A program made the position numbers and the translations under genes. 31,705 bases of DNA from a virus. The stretch is taken from positions 1 through 31,705 of IMG/VR virus record IMGVR_UViG_3300031898_000211. One strand, 5' to 3'. The notes under the pieces were generated by a model that worked only from the letters and a program-made list of their open reading frames with translations, had not been told where the DNA came from and did no database searches. Shown in pieces: positions 16,089 through 22,930 of the stretch; position 1 is the first letter of the stretch, and every line of letters begins with the position of its first letter.

Positions 16089-16556
16089 TTGGCAGCAGGA
16101 GATGTCATTCAGGAATTTGCGTATCGGAAACGCAAGGTTAAACTGAAGACGACCACGGGATGCACGAAAGGCCAAGTGCTCGCATACGACACGGATGGCT
16201 ACGCATCAGTCGCCTACGTTCCTGGCACAGGAATACCGGGAACAGGCATAGGTCCATACTATGTTGCACTTCAAACCGTCGCAGCTCCAACCTCTGGCCA
16301 ATCTGAGGTTGAGGTTCTTGAGGAAGGAGTTGTAGAAATCGAGAAAGTCACAGGCGCAATCGCTGACGGAGCTTGGGTGGTCCTCTCAACGACAGCAGGG
16401 AAAGTCACTGCATTCACCAACGCAGATGTAGGCGCCACATACGCTGAAGACACAATTCAAGACGCGATAGAAATGATCTATCGACGAGTCGGCAGAGCTT
16501 ACGGAGCCGCCGCAAGCGGTGACACCACAGTGAAGATTCGACTGCTATCAGCATAG
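16089..16556 (+). CDS. Capsid decoration (cementing) protein, DUF2190-like
   Basis: 155 residues from TTG 16089, three bases after the scaffold stop. A beta-rich, Gly/Ala/Val/Thr-rich protein (GDVIQEFAYRKRKVKLKTTTG, GQVLAYDTDGYASVAY, VVEIEKVTGAIADGAWVVLS) with the composition of the small decoration proteins usually coded just before the major capsid protein. These bind the mature capsid surface and stabilise it. Confidence 0.65.
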   Translation: MAAGDVIQEFAYRKRKVKLKTTTGCTKGQVLAYDTDGYASVAYVPGTGIPGTGIGPYYVALQTVAAPTSGQSEVEVLEEGVVEIEKVTGAIADGAWVVLSTTAGKVTAFTNADVGATYAEDTIQDAIEMIYRRVGRAYGAAASGDTTVKIRLLSA

Positions 16557-16568
16557 GAGGAATCGACT

Positions 16569-16742
16569 TTGACAGATAAGATAACAGGAGTGCTGCAAGC
16601 GAAGGTTTGGAGAAACCCAGTTAACGGCAAGATCTTCCAGGGAGAGATGGACGTAAGATACGCGCAGTTCGTCGACATCACGAACATTCAGGCCATTGAG
16701 GCGCAGGTTGTTCTCGAGGAAGTGTTAGGGCTCGCGAGATAA
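16569..16742 (+). CDS. 57-codon ORF; probable N-terminal part of the major capsid protein or separate small protein
   Basis: Starts at TTG 16569 with GGAGG eight bases upstream and ends with TAA 16740-16742. The peptide (VWRNPVNGKIFQGEMDVRYA, then a helix NIQAIEAQVVLEEVLGLAR) looks like the N-terminal arm and helix of an HK97-type capsid protein. Joined to the next frame it would give 317 residues, a normal capsid-protein length. The next frame has no ribosome binding site of its own. Between them lies an 82-nt structured gap. Either this is an independent small protein, or both parts are joined by RNA- or translation-level recoding. Confidence 0.65.
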   Translation: MTDKITGVLQAKVWRNPVNGKIFQGEMDVRYAQFVDITNIQAIEAQVVLEEVLGLAR

Positions 16743-16811
16743 GTTGAGATCTAGCCCTTAAAAGGGCCTAGTTAAAAGATCCAGGTGAGCGCACTGGATC
16801 CGGGTCTCAAC
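16743..16811 (+). other. Three-way-junction RNA element between the 57-codon ORF and the major capsid gene
   Basis: Starting at the base after the stop codon: outer stem GTTGAGA (16743-16749) pairs with TCTCAAC (16805-16811), extendable by wobble and GC pairs. Inside are hairpin 1 at 16751-16771 (CTAG plus CCCTT pairing AAGGG plus CTAG, one bulged C) and hairpin 2 at 16778-16800 (GATCCAG/CTGGATC, 9-nt loop). All pairs were read directly. It ends 13 nt before the capsid GTG. It lacks the T-arm of a tRNA and the core of a hammerhead ribozyme. Confidence 0.6.
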
Positions 16812-16824
16812 TGCGCACCGGGAC

Positions 16825-17607
16825 GTGCAACCCCGATACACTTTGCGGGAACTATGCAGAATAGTTCGGATGAATGAACTGACCGCGGAGATCGACGTCG
16901 CGACAAAGCTCACCGGCGTAGAGAAAGTGCCGCCTCTCGTTGAAGCAGACGTGAGCGCACAATCCTACACGCGTGTACCCTTCGACCTCTGGAAGAACGT
17001 TGTCCACGTAGTTATCGCTGACGAATCAGTGAAGAAGGCTACTCACGACATCTATGGATTGCATACAAGCGATGCAGCTCGCGACTTAGGCCGCATGGAG
17101 AACAAGCAGATCGCAGACATCTTGAAGGATGCAACGGATATCACAGGTGAAGATTGGGGAGCGATGACAACGCCCCCGAACAGCGACTACAACCCCTTCA
17201 ATTCTGACAAAGGGATTCCAGCAGGGATCAAGGCAATATCGCAGGGCGGCTACTCGCCAACCCATGTGACCATGCACTCAGATGTGTGGGCTGACTTCAT
17301 CAGCAACAGCTACGTCCAGAAGTACGTTGACGCAGGCTTGCTCCGCGTACCGGAAGGACAAGCAGGCGTACTATCACTGCCAATGTACCCGAGCCTGAAG
17401 ATCATGATAGACGACGCTTTACTGAACACAGCTTGCTACGTGGTCGCTCAAGACGCGCCCGCTGTTGTGCTTGGCGAAGGCCCGACAGAATCTGCCAAAT
17501 ATCGCAATGAAGCCGCCGGATATTCAGCATTCATACTTAGAAGCTGGCTCCAGCCCAAGTTAGTGCTTTCAGCAGCAGCTCGCGAAATTACAGGGGTTCA
17601 CGCTTAA
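16825..17607 (+). CDS. Major capsid protein, HK97-like fold
   Basis: 260 residues from GTG 16825. The sequence (MNELTAEIDVATKLTGVEKV, VSAQSYTRVPFDLWKNVVHV, DAARDLGRMENKQIADIL, a Gly/Ser-rich loop, then a beta-rich C-terminal domain with VVAQDAPAVVLGEGP) fits HK97-type major capsid proteins by pattern and by position between decoration and connector genes. It is short for the family, and the missing ~50-60 N-terminal residues correspond well to the preceding 57-codon ORF. There is no Shine-Dalgarno before the GTG, odd for the most abundant virion protein. Confidence 0.8.
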   Translation: MQPRYTLRELCRIVRMNELTAEIDVATKLTGVEKVPPLVEADVSAQSYTRVPFDLWKNVVHVVIADESVKKATHDIYGLHTSDAARDLGRMENKQIADILKDATDITGEDWGAMTTPPNSDYNPFNSDKGIPAGIKAISQGGYSPTHVTMHSDVWADFISNSYVQKYVDAGLLRVPEGQAGVLSLPMYPSLKIMIDDALLNTACYVVAQDAPAVVLGEGPTESAKYRNEAAGYSAFILRSWLQPKLVLSAAAREITGVHA

Positions 17608-17633
17608 GGAAATTCGCCCGGCTAGCAAGATAA

Positions 17634-17714
17634 TTACGCCGGCGTAAAAACTTCTCATCCGCTTTTTTCGATGCGGATTCTCCTTCAATTCCGCGCGGAA
17701 TTGAGGGTTTTAGT
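17634..17714 (+). terminator. Cluster of three hairpins after the major capsid gene, last one terminator-like
   Basis: Three inverted repeats in the 135-nt gap: 17634-17647 (14-bp palindrome, half TTACGCC), 17657-17678 (ATCCGC/GCGGAT, T-rich loop) and 17685-17704 (20-bp palindrome, half TCAATTCCGC, extendable by flanking CC/GG to 17707). The last is followed by TTTTAGTTT. This could terminate, attenuate or stabilise the capsid mRNA, setting different levels for capsid and downstream genes. Confidence 0.6.
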
Positions 17715-17742
17715 TTCACAGTTATTTGAAGAGGTGAATTGA

Positions 17743-17934
17743 TTGCCGAAGAAGATGAGGAAGGTTGCGGAGCCCGTTAAGAAGACGCCAGCGGTAGTGA
17801 AGCCTCCTGAGCATCCGTGTCCAGCATGCGGTTTAGAGATGCAGCTGGTCAATGAGAATCCTCGCTACAAGATTTTCCACTGCGCGAAATGCGGGCTCAG
17901 CAGCTATCTTGACAAGAAGAGAGTTGAGGCTTGA
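17743..17934 (+). CDS. Small zinc-ribbon protein, 63 aa
   Basis: TTG start with GAGGTG upstream. A lysine/proline-rich N-terminus is followed by a zinc ribbon (CPACGLEMQ ... FHCAKCGLSSYL). No catalytic features. It sits right after the capsid gene's hairpin cluster. Such ribbons bind nucleic acid or protein; the role here is unknown. Confidence 0.65.
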   Translation: MPKKMRKVAEPVKKTPAVVKPPEHPCPACGLEMQLVNENPRYKIFHCAKCGLSSYLDKKRVEA

Positions 17935-17940
17935 AGATAG

Positions 17941-18366
17941 ATGCCTTGGGTAACTGCGAGCGAGATTAAACTGTACGCTCAACTGAAGTACTCTGATTTT
18001 CTAGAGGGCTCCTTCGCTGATGAAGATGCTTTCAACACGTTCATAACCGACACAGTTATCCCAGCGGTTGAAAGCCACATTGAAGCCTACTGCGACCGCG
18101 ACTTCGATGCGGATTTTCCTTCAGGGATCCCGGAAGCGATTAAAGATGTTACGCGTAGAGCAGCCGCAAACATTCTGCAGTACATGATCATGAACAAGCA
18201 GGGCCCACTCGTCCGCGTAGAAGACTTCAAGCTTGCGATTCCGGAACAAGAGATCTTAACGCCTGGGCTGCGAAAGCTTCTAGACCGCTGGAAGTATCGG
18301 CAGCCACACATCAAGTCAACTAGCTATGGAGCGATAGATGAATCATCGAGTGCGAACGAGAGCTGA
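17941..18366 (+). CDS. Head-tail connector (gp6/adaptor-like) protein
   Basis: 141 residues from ATG 17941. The pattern of an N-terminal helix (TASEIKLYAQL), IPAVESHIEAYCDRDF, then helix DVTRRAAANILQYMI, is typical of HK97 gp6-type connectors, which are helical and assemble as a ring under the portal. A 21-nt part of this gene (18103-18123) is almost exactly repeated in the intergenic hairpin cluster upstream. Confidence 0.6.
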   Translation: MPWVTASEIKLYAQLKYSDFLEGSFADEDAFNTFITDTVIPAVESHIEAYCDRDFDADFPSGIPEAIKDVTRRAAANILQYMIMNKQGPLVRVEDFKLAIPEQEILTPGLRKLLDRWKYRQPHIKSTSYGAIDESSSANES

Positions 18367-18383
18367 GCAGAGCCAACAATTCA

Positions 18384-18459
18384 CAAGAACCGATATATCC
18401 TAGAGTGCAATATTATTAATCGATTTTCAAGCTTTTGGTTGTTGCAGGGGAGGTTGATT
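18384..18459 (+). promoter_or_regulatory. Possible own promoter region of the DUF998 gene
   Basis: The AT-rich gap holds GATATATCC (~18391) and CAATATTATTAATC (~18406-18419), either of which could serve as an archaeal TATA element, followed at 18447-18453 by GGGGAGG as ribosome binding site. The break in tight gene packing suggests a separately transcribed cargo gene. Confidence 0.4.
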
Positions 18460-19059
18460 TTGGGGCGGTCTCCTCTCAAGTGGCCGATCCTTTGCACTGC
18501 GGGTATTGCGGTCATCGTGTTCTATTGCATCTTTACCTTTACTTCCCTTGCCTTGTTCCCCACTCCCTATACTCCGGTTAAGAATTGGATGAGTGATCTG
18601 GGAAATTCGAGTTATAATCCTAAGGGCGCAGCAGTTTATAATATCGGTTGCATCATCACGGGGCTTGCGCTCTTCCCCTTCTATGCAGGTATTCATGAAT
18701 GGTATACAGATGAGCGGTGGAGAAAGAGGCTCTTAATTGGCGTCCAGATTTTTGGATTCATTTCGGCTTTTGCCCTGATAATGATCGGTATATTTTCAGA
18801 AGATTACTTGGCGCAGCATATATTCTGGACCCAAGTCTTCTACATCACTACTCTTGCAGTCTTGATTCTGGTAAACATTTCGCTTGTGACCCATCCTCGC
18901 TTTATGAGGCCGATCGGATATTACGGGTTTGCCGTAGCGTTGATCGATCTCGGTTTCACTATCAGCTTTGCTCCCCTGTTCGAGTGGTCAACCACCTTCA
19001 CCGCGCTTGGCTACGTCGGATTGCTTGCGTATAATACATTTAAAGCGTTTGGAAATTAG
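18460..19059 (+). CDS. DUF998-family membrane protein (cargo)
   Basis: About 199 residues with six membrane helices. The early loop LFPTPYTPVKNWMSDLGNSS followed by YNIGCIITGLALF is the hallmark of DUF998 proteins, found in many archaea with unknown function. I chose TTG 18460, six bases after GGGGAGG; the frame also has TTG codons at 18439, 18442 and 18454. The gene sits between head and tail modules with its own promoter-like and poly-T terminator-like flanks, typical of an acquired non-virion gene. Confidence 0.7.
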   Translation: MGRSPLKWPILCTAGIAVIVFYCIFTFTSLALFPTPYTPVKNWMSDLGNSSYNPKGAAVYNIGCIITGLALFPFYAGIHEWYTDERWRKRLLIGVQIFGFISAFALIMIGIFSEDYLAQHIFWTQVFYITTLAVLILVNISLVTHPRFMRPIGYYGFAVALIDLGFTISFAPLFEWSTTFTALGYVGLLAYNTFKAFGN

Positions 19060-19072
19060 TGCGTGCCCACCC

Positions 19073-19079
19073 TTTTTTT
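19073..19079 (+). terminator. Poly-T terminator after DUF998 gene
   Basis: Seven consecutive T residues 14 bases after the stop, preceded by CCC. Archaeal RNA polymerase terminates at such T-tracts without needing a hairpin. The following ~140 nt up to 19222 hold no gene I can support. Confidence 0.5.
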
Positions 19080-19222
19080 GGCGCGCCAGTTTGTTGCAAA
19101 ATTAGGGCGAGTTTACATGTTTATGCTTACCGTATTCTTTGCTACAAATCAGTCGAGCAAGTCCACCCTACCACTTTGGTGACAACTCAGACTCATGCTT
19201 CGTCATAATCAGGATGAGATGA

Positions 19223-19336
19223 TTGAGCTATCAAGATAAGCCGATCGCGACGATTCGAGAGGCCTTGAAGAAGCTGCTCGACCCATTCGTGGAGCGGACT
19301 GTGCCATTCGGTACGAGAAGATGGGATGATGATTGA
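19223..19336 (+). CDS. 37-aa protein at the start of the tail module
   Basis: TTG start with AGGATGAG upstream. The stop TGA shares the bases TTGA with the next start. The peptide (MSYQDKPIATIREALKKLLD ... FGTRRWDDD) reads as real coding sequence. It may be a tiny tail protein or the N-terminal piece of a longer protein lost when the DUF998 gene was inserted upstream. Confidence 0.5.
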   Translation: MSYQDKPIATIREALKKLLDPFVERTVPFGTRRWDDD

Positions 19337-19782
19337 ATCCTCCTGAAAAGAGCATCCGCAATCTCATCTACAATAACTATGACATCTCTGAGCCCGCGAA
19401 GGCCAGCGTTAATTTCCCAGAGATCATGCGGCTTGACGAATTCAAGAAAATCGCTGACCGGGGCAAGAATATGATTTGGGTTGAAGCAGAGGAGGCGCCG
19501 ATGAAACCTTCTACATTCACACATATGCGAGTCGATCAAAGATGCGTCGTCCACATCTTGACGAAAGCTGCAAGCGGAACGAATACAGATGTGCTTGCGG
19601 CTAACACGCGGAAACAAAACATGATCGATGAGGTTTGCCAAATCATTCTTGCTAATGGACCTACCGGTGCGATAACTGAGTTCATTCCCCGGATCGCTCA
19701 CTTAATTGATCGAAGCGACATCTTCATGGACCCGCCGTTGCTGGCGGCTGATGTGGTCGTGAAATGCGTCTATCTGCGGTAA
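19333..19782 (+). CDS. Tail completion/terminator-like protein, 149 aa
   Basis: TTG start in a TTGA overlap. It has alternating beta and helix elements (MIWVEAEEAPMKPSTFTHMR, RCVVHILTKAA, a helix NMIDEVCQIIL, C-terminal LLAADVVVKCVYLR), similar in layout to tail terminator proteins coded just before the tail tube. Assignment rests on position and fold-like pattern only. Confidence 0.4.
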   Translation: MNPPEKSIRNLIYNNYDISEPAKASVNFPEIMRLDEFKKIADRGKNMIWVEAEEAPMKPSTFTHMRVDQRCVVHILTKAASGTNTDVLAANTRKQNMIDEVCQIILANGPTGAITEFIPRIAHLIDRSDIFMDPPLLAADVVVKCVYLR

Positions 19783-19798
19783 CCTTTCTCATAGGTAT

Positions 19799-19936
19799 GT
19801 GAGTGAAATGCCAGGACCATTGAAGATCTGCCTCAAATGTGGGGTGCAGTTTGAGGATGAAACAGGAGGCAGAGCTGACTTCTGCCAGAGATGTGCACCT
19901 CGAGAACCTGTGAAGAATAAGTCGAAGAATCAATAG
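19799..19936 (+). CDS. 45-aa zinc-ribbon protein
   Basis: GTG start (ATG at codon 4 is an alternative). It consists of a single zinc ribbon, ICLKCGVQFEDE ... DFCQRCAPRE, and a basic tail. It sits in the 157-nt gap between the tail completion and tube genes, ending four bases before the tube start. The role is unknown. Confidence 0.6.
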   Translation: MSEMPGPLKICLKCGVQFEDETGGRADFCQRCAPREPVKNKSKNQ

Positions 19937-19939
19937 GAG

Positions 19940-20371
19940 GTGAAGGATACGCCAACCATTGGATCTCAGGAAAAATCATGTTTCGGCGGAAAGTGCGTAG
20001 TGAAGATCGACGGCGACACAATAGGCTTAGCGGATCGCTATGAAGCTCAATGGGGTTATCCGGTTGCGAAACGACCTGTCTTCGGATCGCAGATCAAGAT
20101 ACGGGGAACCCAGAGCTTCGACGGTGAGCTTAGAGTTGAAGGCCTCTACTCGACGGACAACGTGATCGCTTCAAAGGCAACTCCTGTCACAGGGGTCCTT
20201 CCCTCTGTTACCGTAGTTATTGAAGAAACTGACATCCAAAGCCCCACTCCCATCAAGAAGACTTGGACTTTCGTGGGTCAGCTTCCATCTTTCCAGAAGA
20301 CTGGGCAAGCAGACCAATTCTCCATATTCCGAATGACCCTTGATCTCAGCGCCGAGCCAACCTGCGTCTAG
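19940..20371 (+). CDS. Major tail tube protein
   Basis: 143 residues from GTG 19940, AGGAGG just upstream. A beta-rich sequence with an early VVKIDGDTIGLADRYEAQWG strand pair, FDGELRVEGLY, and a final strand IFRMTLDLSAEP fits the single-domain tube proteins of long-tailed phages, which stack as hexameric rings. Position before chaperones and tape measure is standard. Confidence 0.6.
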   Translation: MKDTPTIGSQEKSCFGGKCVVKIDGDTIGLADRYEAQWGYPVAKRPVFGSQIKIRGTQSFDGELRVEGLYSTDNVIASKATPVTGVLPSVTVVIEETDIQSPTPIKKTWTFVGQLPSFQKTGQADQFSIFRMTLDLSAEPTCV

Positions 20372-20418
20372 TCACGAGCTCTCACATCGATAAGATTCAA
20401 TCTATCGGAGAGATTGCT

Positions 20419-20946
20419 ATGCCGAAGACTGAACAAGAGAAGATCGAAGCCATCCTTAAGATTCTTGAGAAGTGGCCGGAAGACTGCCCTAACAAACCGA
20501 CCTTGATGCAGGCTCTCCTAGATCCGAACATCCTGCACTCCAGAGATCTCCTTGAGGATCCTGGCATAGCAACATTAACCTCCGCGCTTGGAACCGTTGA
20601 ACTCTATCATCTCGAAAGACCGCCGGAGCTTCTTCCGACAAAAATGGAGGAAAGCGAGATTCCAGGAAGACACGGCGACATCTTCCACTATAGAGCAGAT
20701 AAGTCTGATCGCTTAGAACTGAGAGGACTCGTCGACGCTGAAAGCGAATACACGGCCATCAAATCGACTCTGAAGACTATGAGGCAGGGCCAAGATGCTA
20801 ATCCGATCAGCGTGACAGTTCGATGCGGAACCATAGCCTACATCAACGGGGTTCAATACTGGGTTGGAGATATCGAGATTGAACCTGAACCGGGATTCGG
20901 AATATTCTGGATGGGTTACTCGATCAAGCTTACCAAGAGAGATTGA
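20419..20946 (+). CDS. Tail protein with distal-tail (Dit)-like pattern
   Basis: 175 residues from ATG 20419. A helical N-terminus is followed by a beta-rich domain: LGTVELYHLERPPEL, IPGRHGDIFHYRADKSDRLE, a Cys-containing strand pair, and GFGIFWMGYSIKLTK. The 'R-G-IF-Y ... L-L-G' layout recalls Dit-type ring proteins, although Dit is usually coded after the tape measure. The stop shares TTGA with the next start. Confidence 0.4.
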   Translation: MPKTEQEKIEAILKILEKWPEDCPNKPTLMQALLDPNILHSRDLLEDPGIATLTSALGTVELYHLERPPELLPTKMEESEIPGRHGDIFHYRADKSDRLELRGLVDAESEYTAIKSTLKTMRQGQDANPISVTVRCGTIAYINGVQYWVGDIEIEPEPGFGIFWMGYSIKLTKRD

Positions 20947-21386
20947 GAGAAATGTTCACGTTAGAGGTTGAAGGTTTAGGACCGCTCTCATTCCGATTCG
21001 AGAAAGCTCTCAGGAAAATTCCAGAGGACCTTCAAGCAGTCCTAGAAACATCTGCGAACAATACGATTGAGAGAGCGAAGATTCTAGCTGGCGAACGTCT
21101 GAAGAATCCCGGATCCTATCTAGACTGCTTCTACATCTCAGCATCCCGATTGGAAGTAATGTTCGGCAATATCCATCCAGCGGCCCGATGGATCGAATTC
21201 GGAACAGCTCCCCATGTGATTCTTCCTGTTCGACGGAAAGCCTTAAGATTCGAGAAAGAAGGCGCAGAGATCTTCGCAAAGAGAGTTCTCCACCCTGGTA
21301 CCCAAGAGCTCTGGATCCTATCCGATGCTTTCCGAGAGGAGCTTACCGGATTAATGGATAAATTGAAGGAGGTAGCTGAAATCTGA
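20943..21386 (+). CDS. HK97 gp10-like tail/neck protein
   Basis: 147 residues, start TTG 20943 (ATG 20952 also possible). The block NIHPAARWIEFGTAPHVILP then RRKALRFEKEGAEIFAKRV and HPGT is the HK97-gp10-like signature (EFGT-PH ... HPGT), a component joining head and tail. The stop TGA at 21384-21386 overlaps a CTG (21383-21385) that appears to start the next gene after AAGGAGGT at 21366-21373. Confidence 0.75.
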   Translation: MREMFTLEVEGLGPLSFRFEKALRKIPEDLQAVLETSANNTIERAKILAGERLKNPGSYLDCFYISASRLEVMFGNIHPAARWIEFGTAPHVILPVRRKALRFEKEGAEIFAKRVLHPGTQELWILSDAFREELTGLMDKLKEVAEI

Positions 21387-21973
21387 GTGAATCAACATCA
21401 GAAATCCCAGATCAACCCTACTCAATCAGCTCAAGCGGAATGGTGGAATGCAAATGGCCGGGCTGCACCTCAACTTTCACTCAAGACACTTCTGGCCTCA
21501 AGGCATTCGCAGCTCATTGGGCTGCACATAAGAAGAAAGGCCTCAAGACCTCTGAATCGAGAAAGGGCTTGACACCGGAGGAATTGACTACCCTCCTAGA
21601 CTGGAGGAAACAATATGAGGAGCAGAGTAGACAGGCGGTCGTTAAGACTTGCGCTCAAATCCTCTCCGAGAAAAACCAGATCTTCGAAGTCTACATTCCG
21701 ATCTTCGACGGCAAAATCAAGTATGCTCGAATGGATGTCGAGGAATTCATGAGCATTATGAGCCTCAAGGAGGAGGACTTCCTCCGCAAAGCTATCTACA
21801 TCATGTGGTCTAAAGGCGATCCGACCGCCACATGGGATAAAGTGAAAAGCTACAAGATGGAGGAGATCAGGCAGATCTGGTTCTACATCCTGGAGAATAC
21901 TCGTTTTTTATTCCCAATGAAGAGCAGGACAGTCGAATCATCCAAGCACCCGAAATCCAAGCGATCTACCTGA
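21383..21973 (+). CDS. Tail assembly chaperone G-like protein with N-terminal C2H2 zinc finger
   Basis: 196 residues if started at CTG 21383, nine bases after AAGGAGGT and sharing CTGA with the previous stop; 177 if started at ATG 21440. An N-terminal C2H2 finger (CKWPGCTSTF ... FAAHWAAH) is followed by a helical domain (SIMSLKEEDFLRKAIYIMWS, EEIRQIWFYILENTRF). After the frameshift site at 21904 the zero frame continues 21 codons into Ser/Lys-rich sequence and stops. Position directly before the tape measure is that of lambda G. A zinc finger on this protein is unusual. Confidence 0.65.
   Translation: MSESTSEIPDQPYSISSSGMVECKWPGCTSTFTQDTSGLKAFAAHWAAHKKKGLKTSESRKGLTPEELTTLLDWRKQYEEQSRQAVVKTCAQILSEKNQIFEVYIPIFDGKIKYARMDVEEFMSIMSLKEEDFLRKAIYIMWSKGDPTATWDKVKSYKMEEIRQIWFYILENTRFLFPMKSRTVESSKHPKSKRST
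21904..21910 (+). promoter_or_regulatory. Programmed -1 ribosomal frameshift site (UUUUUUA)
   Basis: In the zero frame the bases split as T TTT TTA, an exact X-XXY-YYZ slippery heptamer identical to the one used by HIV-1. GGAG lies eight bases upstream (21892-21895) as a possible stimulating Shine-Dalgarno-like element. A -1 shift opens a 57-codon extension. I see no strong downstream hairpin. Confidence 0.65.
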
Positions 21974-22083
21974 TCCTCAAGAAAACCTACAGTCCTGAAG
22001 AGATACGGAAACTCCCCCTCGACGTCTTCAACTTTCTGAGGAGAATGGCTTTAGAGGAGAAGTTGAAAAGTGGCGGAGAATAG
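21910..22083 (+). CDS. -1 frame extension of the tail chaperone (GT-type product)
   Basis: This frame has no own start but stays open from the slippery site for 57 codons to TAG 22081-22083. The peptide (IIQAPEIQAIYLILKKTYSP, EEIRKLPLDVFNFLRRMALE) is well-formed helical protein, unlike the zero-frame tail over the same bases. Fusion gives about 233 residues from the CTG start (214 from the ATG). It overlaps the tape measure start by 14 nt, as GT proteins do. If not programmed, a one-base indel in the T run would explain it. Confidence 0.65.
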   Translation: MPNEEQDSRIIQAPEIQAIYLILKKTYSPEEIRKLPLDVFNFLRRMALEEKLKSGGE

Positions 22084-22915
22084 CGTTGACATAGTCATCA
22101 GAGCCAGAGATGAAGCGTCTGCTGAGATTCGGCGAATCTATGGTGAGATGAAGCAGCTCGGCTACGTTTCAGAGGATTCCCGGGGAAGACTAGCAGTCGC
22201 AGGGGAAACACTTCGAGAGCAGAACCGAGTTCTTCGACTCGTCTCAACTTCCACTCGAGTCCAATATTCCGATGCCATCTTGATGGCTAACGCGCTTTCC
22301 AGAGTCGGATCTATAGCAAGCCACGTCACCAGCATGCTGACTGCATACAACGTCGCCGCGATCCGAGTAACCGAGGCTCAACGAGACTATCGGGAGGCTT
22401 TAGCGGAATCAGGTCCAGCGAGCGAGAAGGCTCAGCAGGCCCTTGAACGGTTGAGGGCTGCTCAGCAAGCTCAACAGATGACAATGATCTCCTTGATCGC
22501 ACAGATTCCCGGATTGATCGCTCAATTAATCTCATTAAGCGTAGTGATGCAGACAGCCGGAGTCGCGGCTCGAGGATTCTGGGCGTCCATGGGCCCCATG
22601 GGATGGGCGGTCCTCGGCATCTCAGCCCTCGCCGGAGGCATGGCGCTATGGAGCGCAACTCAAACTCCGAGAGTTCCCTCAGCCCAAACTCTCCCCGGAC
22701 AGATCGCGGATATCTCTCGAACAGGCTTAGCGGTTGTCCATAGAGGTGAAACCATCAGTCGAGGAGGAGGCGGCTTAGAGGTTCACGGTCCGCTTCTCTC
22801 AGTCAGTAAGATCGAGATGAACCCTGAGGGAGAAAGCATCGACGCAGTCTCCCGAAGGCTTGGAATGAGGATTCAGGATTTCCTTCGGGCGAAAACAGTC
22901 GCCCTTCCGATTTAG
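22070..22915 (+). CDS. Tape measure protein (short)
   Basis: 281 residues from GTG 22070. It begins VDIVIRARDEASAEIRRIYG, the typical start of tape measures, then has a long helical/coiled middle (residues ~70-135), two hydrophobic helices (~140-200), and near the end LAVVHRGETISRGGGG, a motif common at tape-measure C-termini. At about 0.15 nm per residue it predicts a short flexible-type tail near 40 nm. Confidence 0.75.
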   Translation: MAENSVDIVIRARDEASAEIRRIYGEMKQLGYVSEDSRGRLAVAGETLREQNRVLRLVSTSTRVQYSDAILMANALSRVGSIASHVTSMLTAYNVAAIRVTEAQRDYREALAESGPASEKAQQALERLRAAQQAQQMTMISLIAQIPGLIAQLISLSVVMQTAGVAARGFWASMGPMGWAVLGISALAGGMALWSATQTPRVPSAQTLPGQIADISRTGLAVVHRGETISRGGGGLEVHGPLLSVSKIEMNPEGESIDAVSRRLGMRIQDFLRAKTVALPI

Positions 22916-22930
22916 AGTTAAAGGAGTTGA

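Noticed and set aside
16743-16811. The junction RNA as a tRNA or hammerhead ribozyme
   Set aside because: A 7-bp closing stem is tRNA-like, but there is no T-arm, anticodon loop or CUGANGA/GAAA core.
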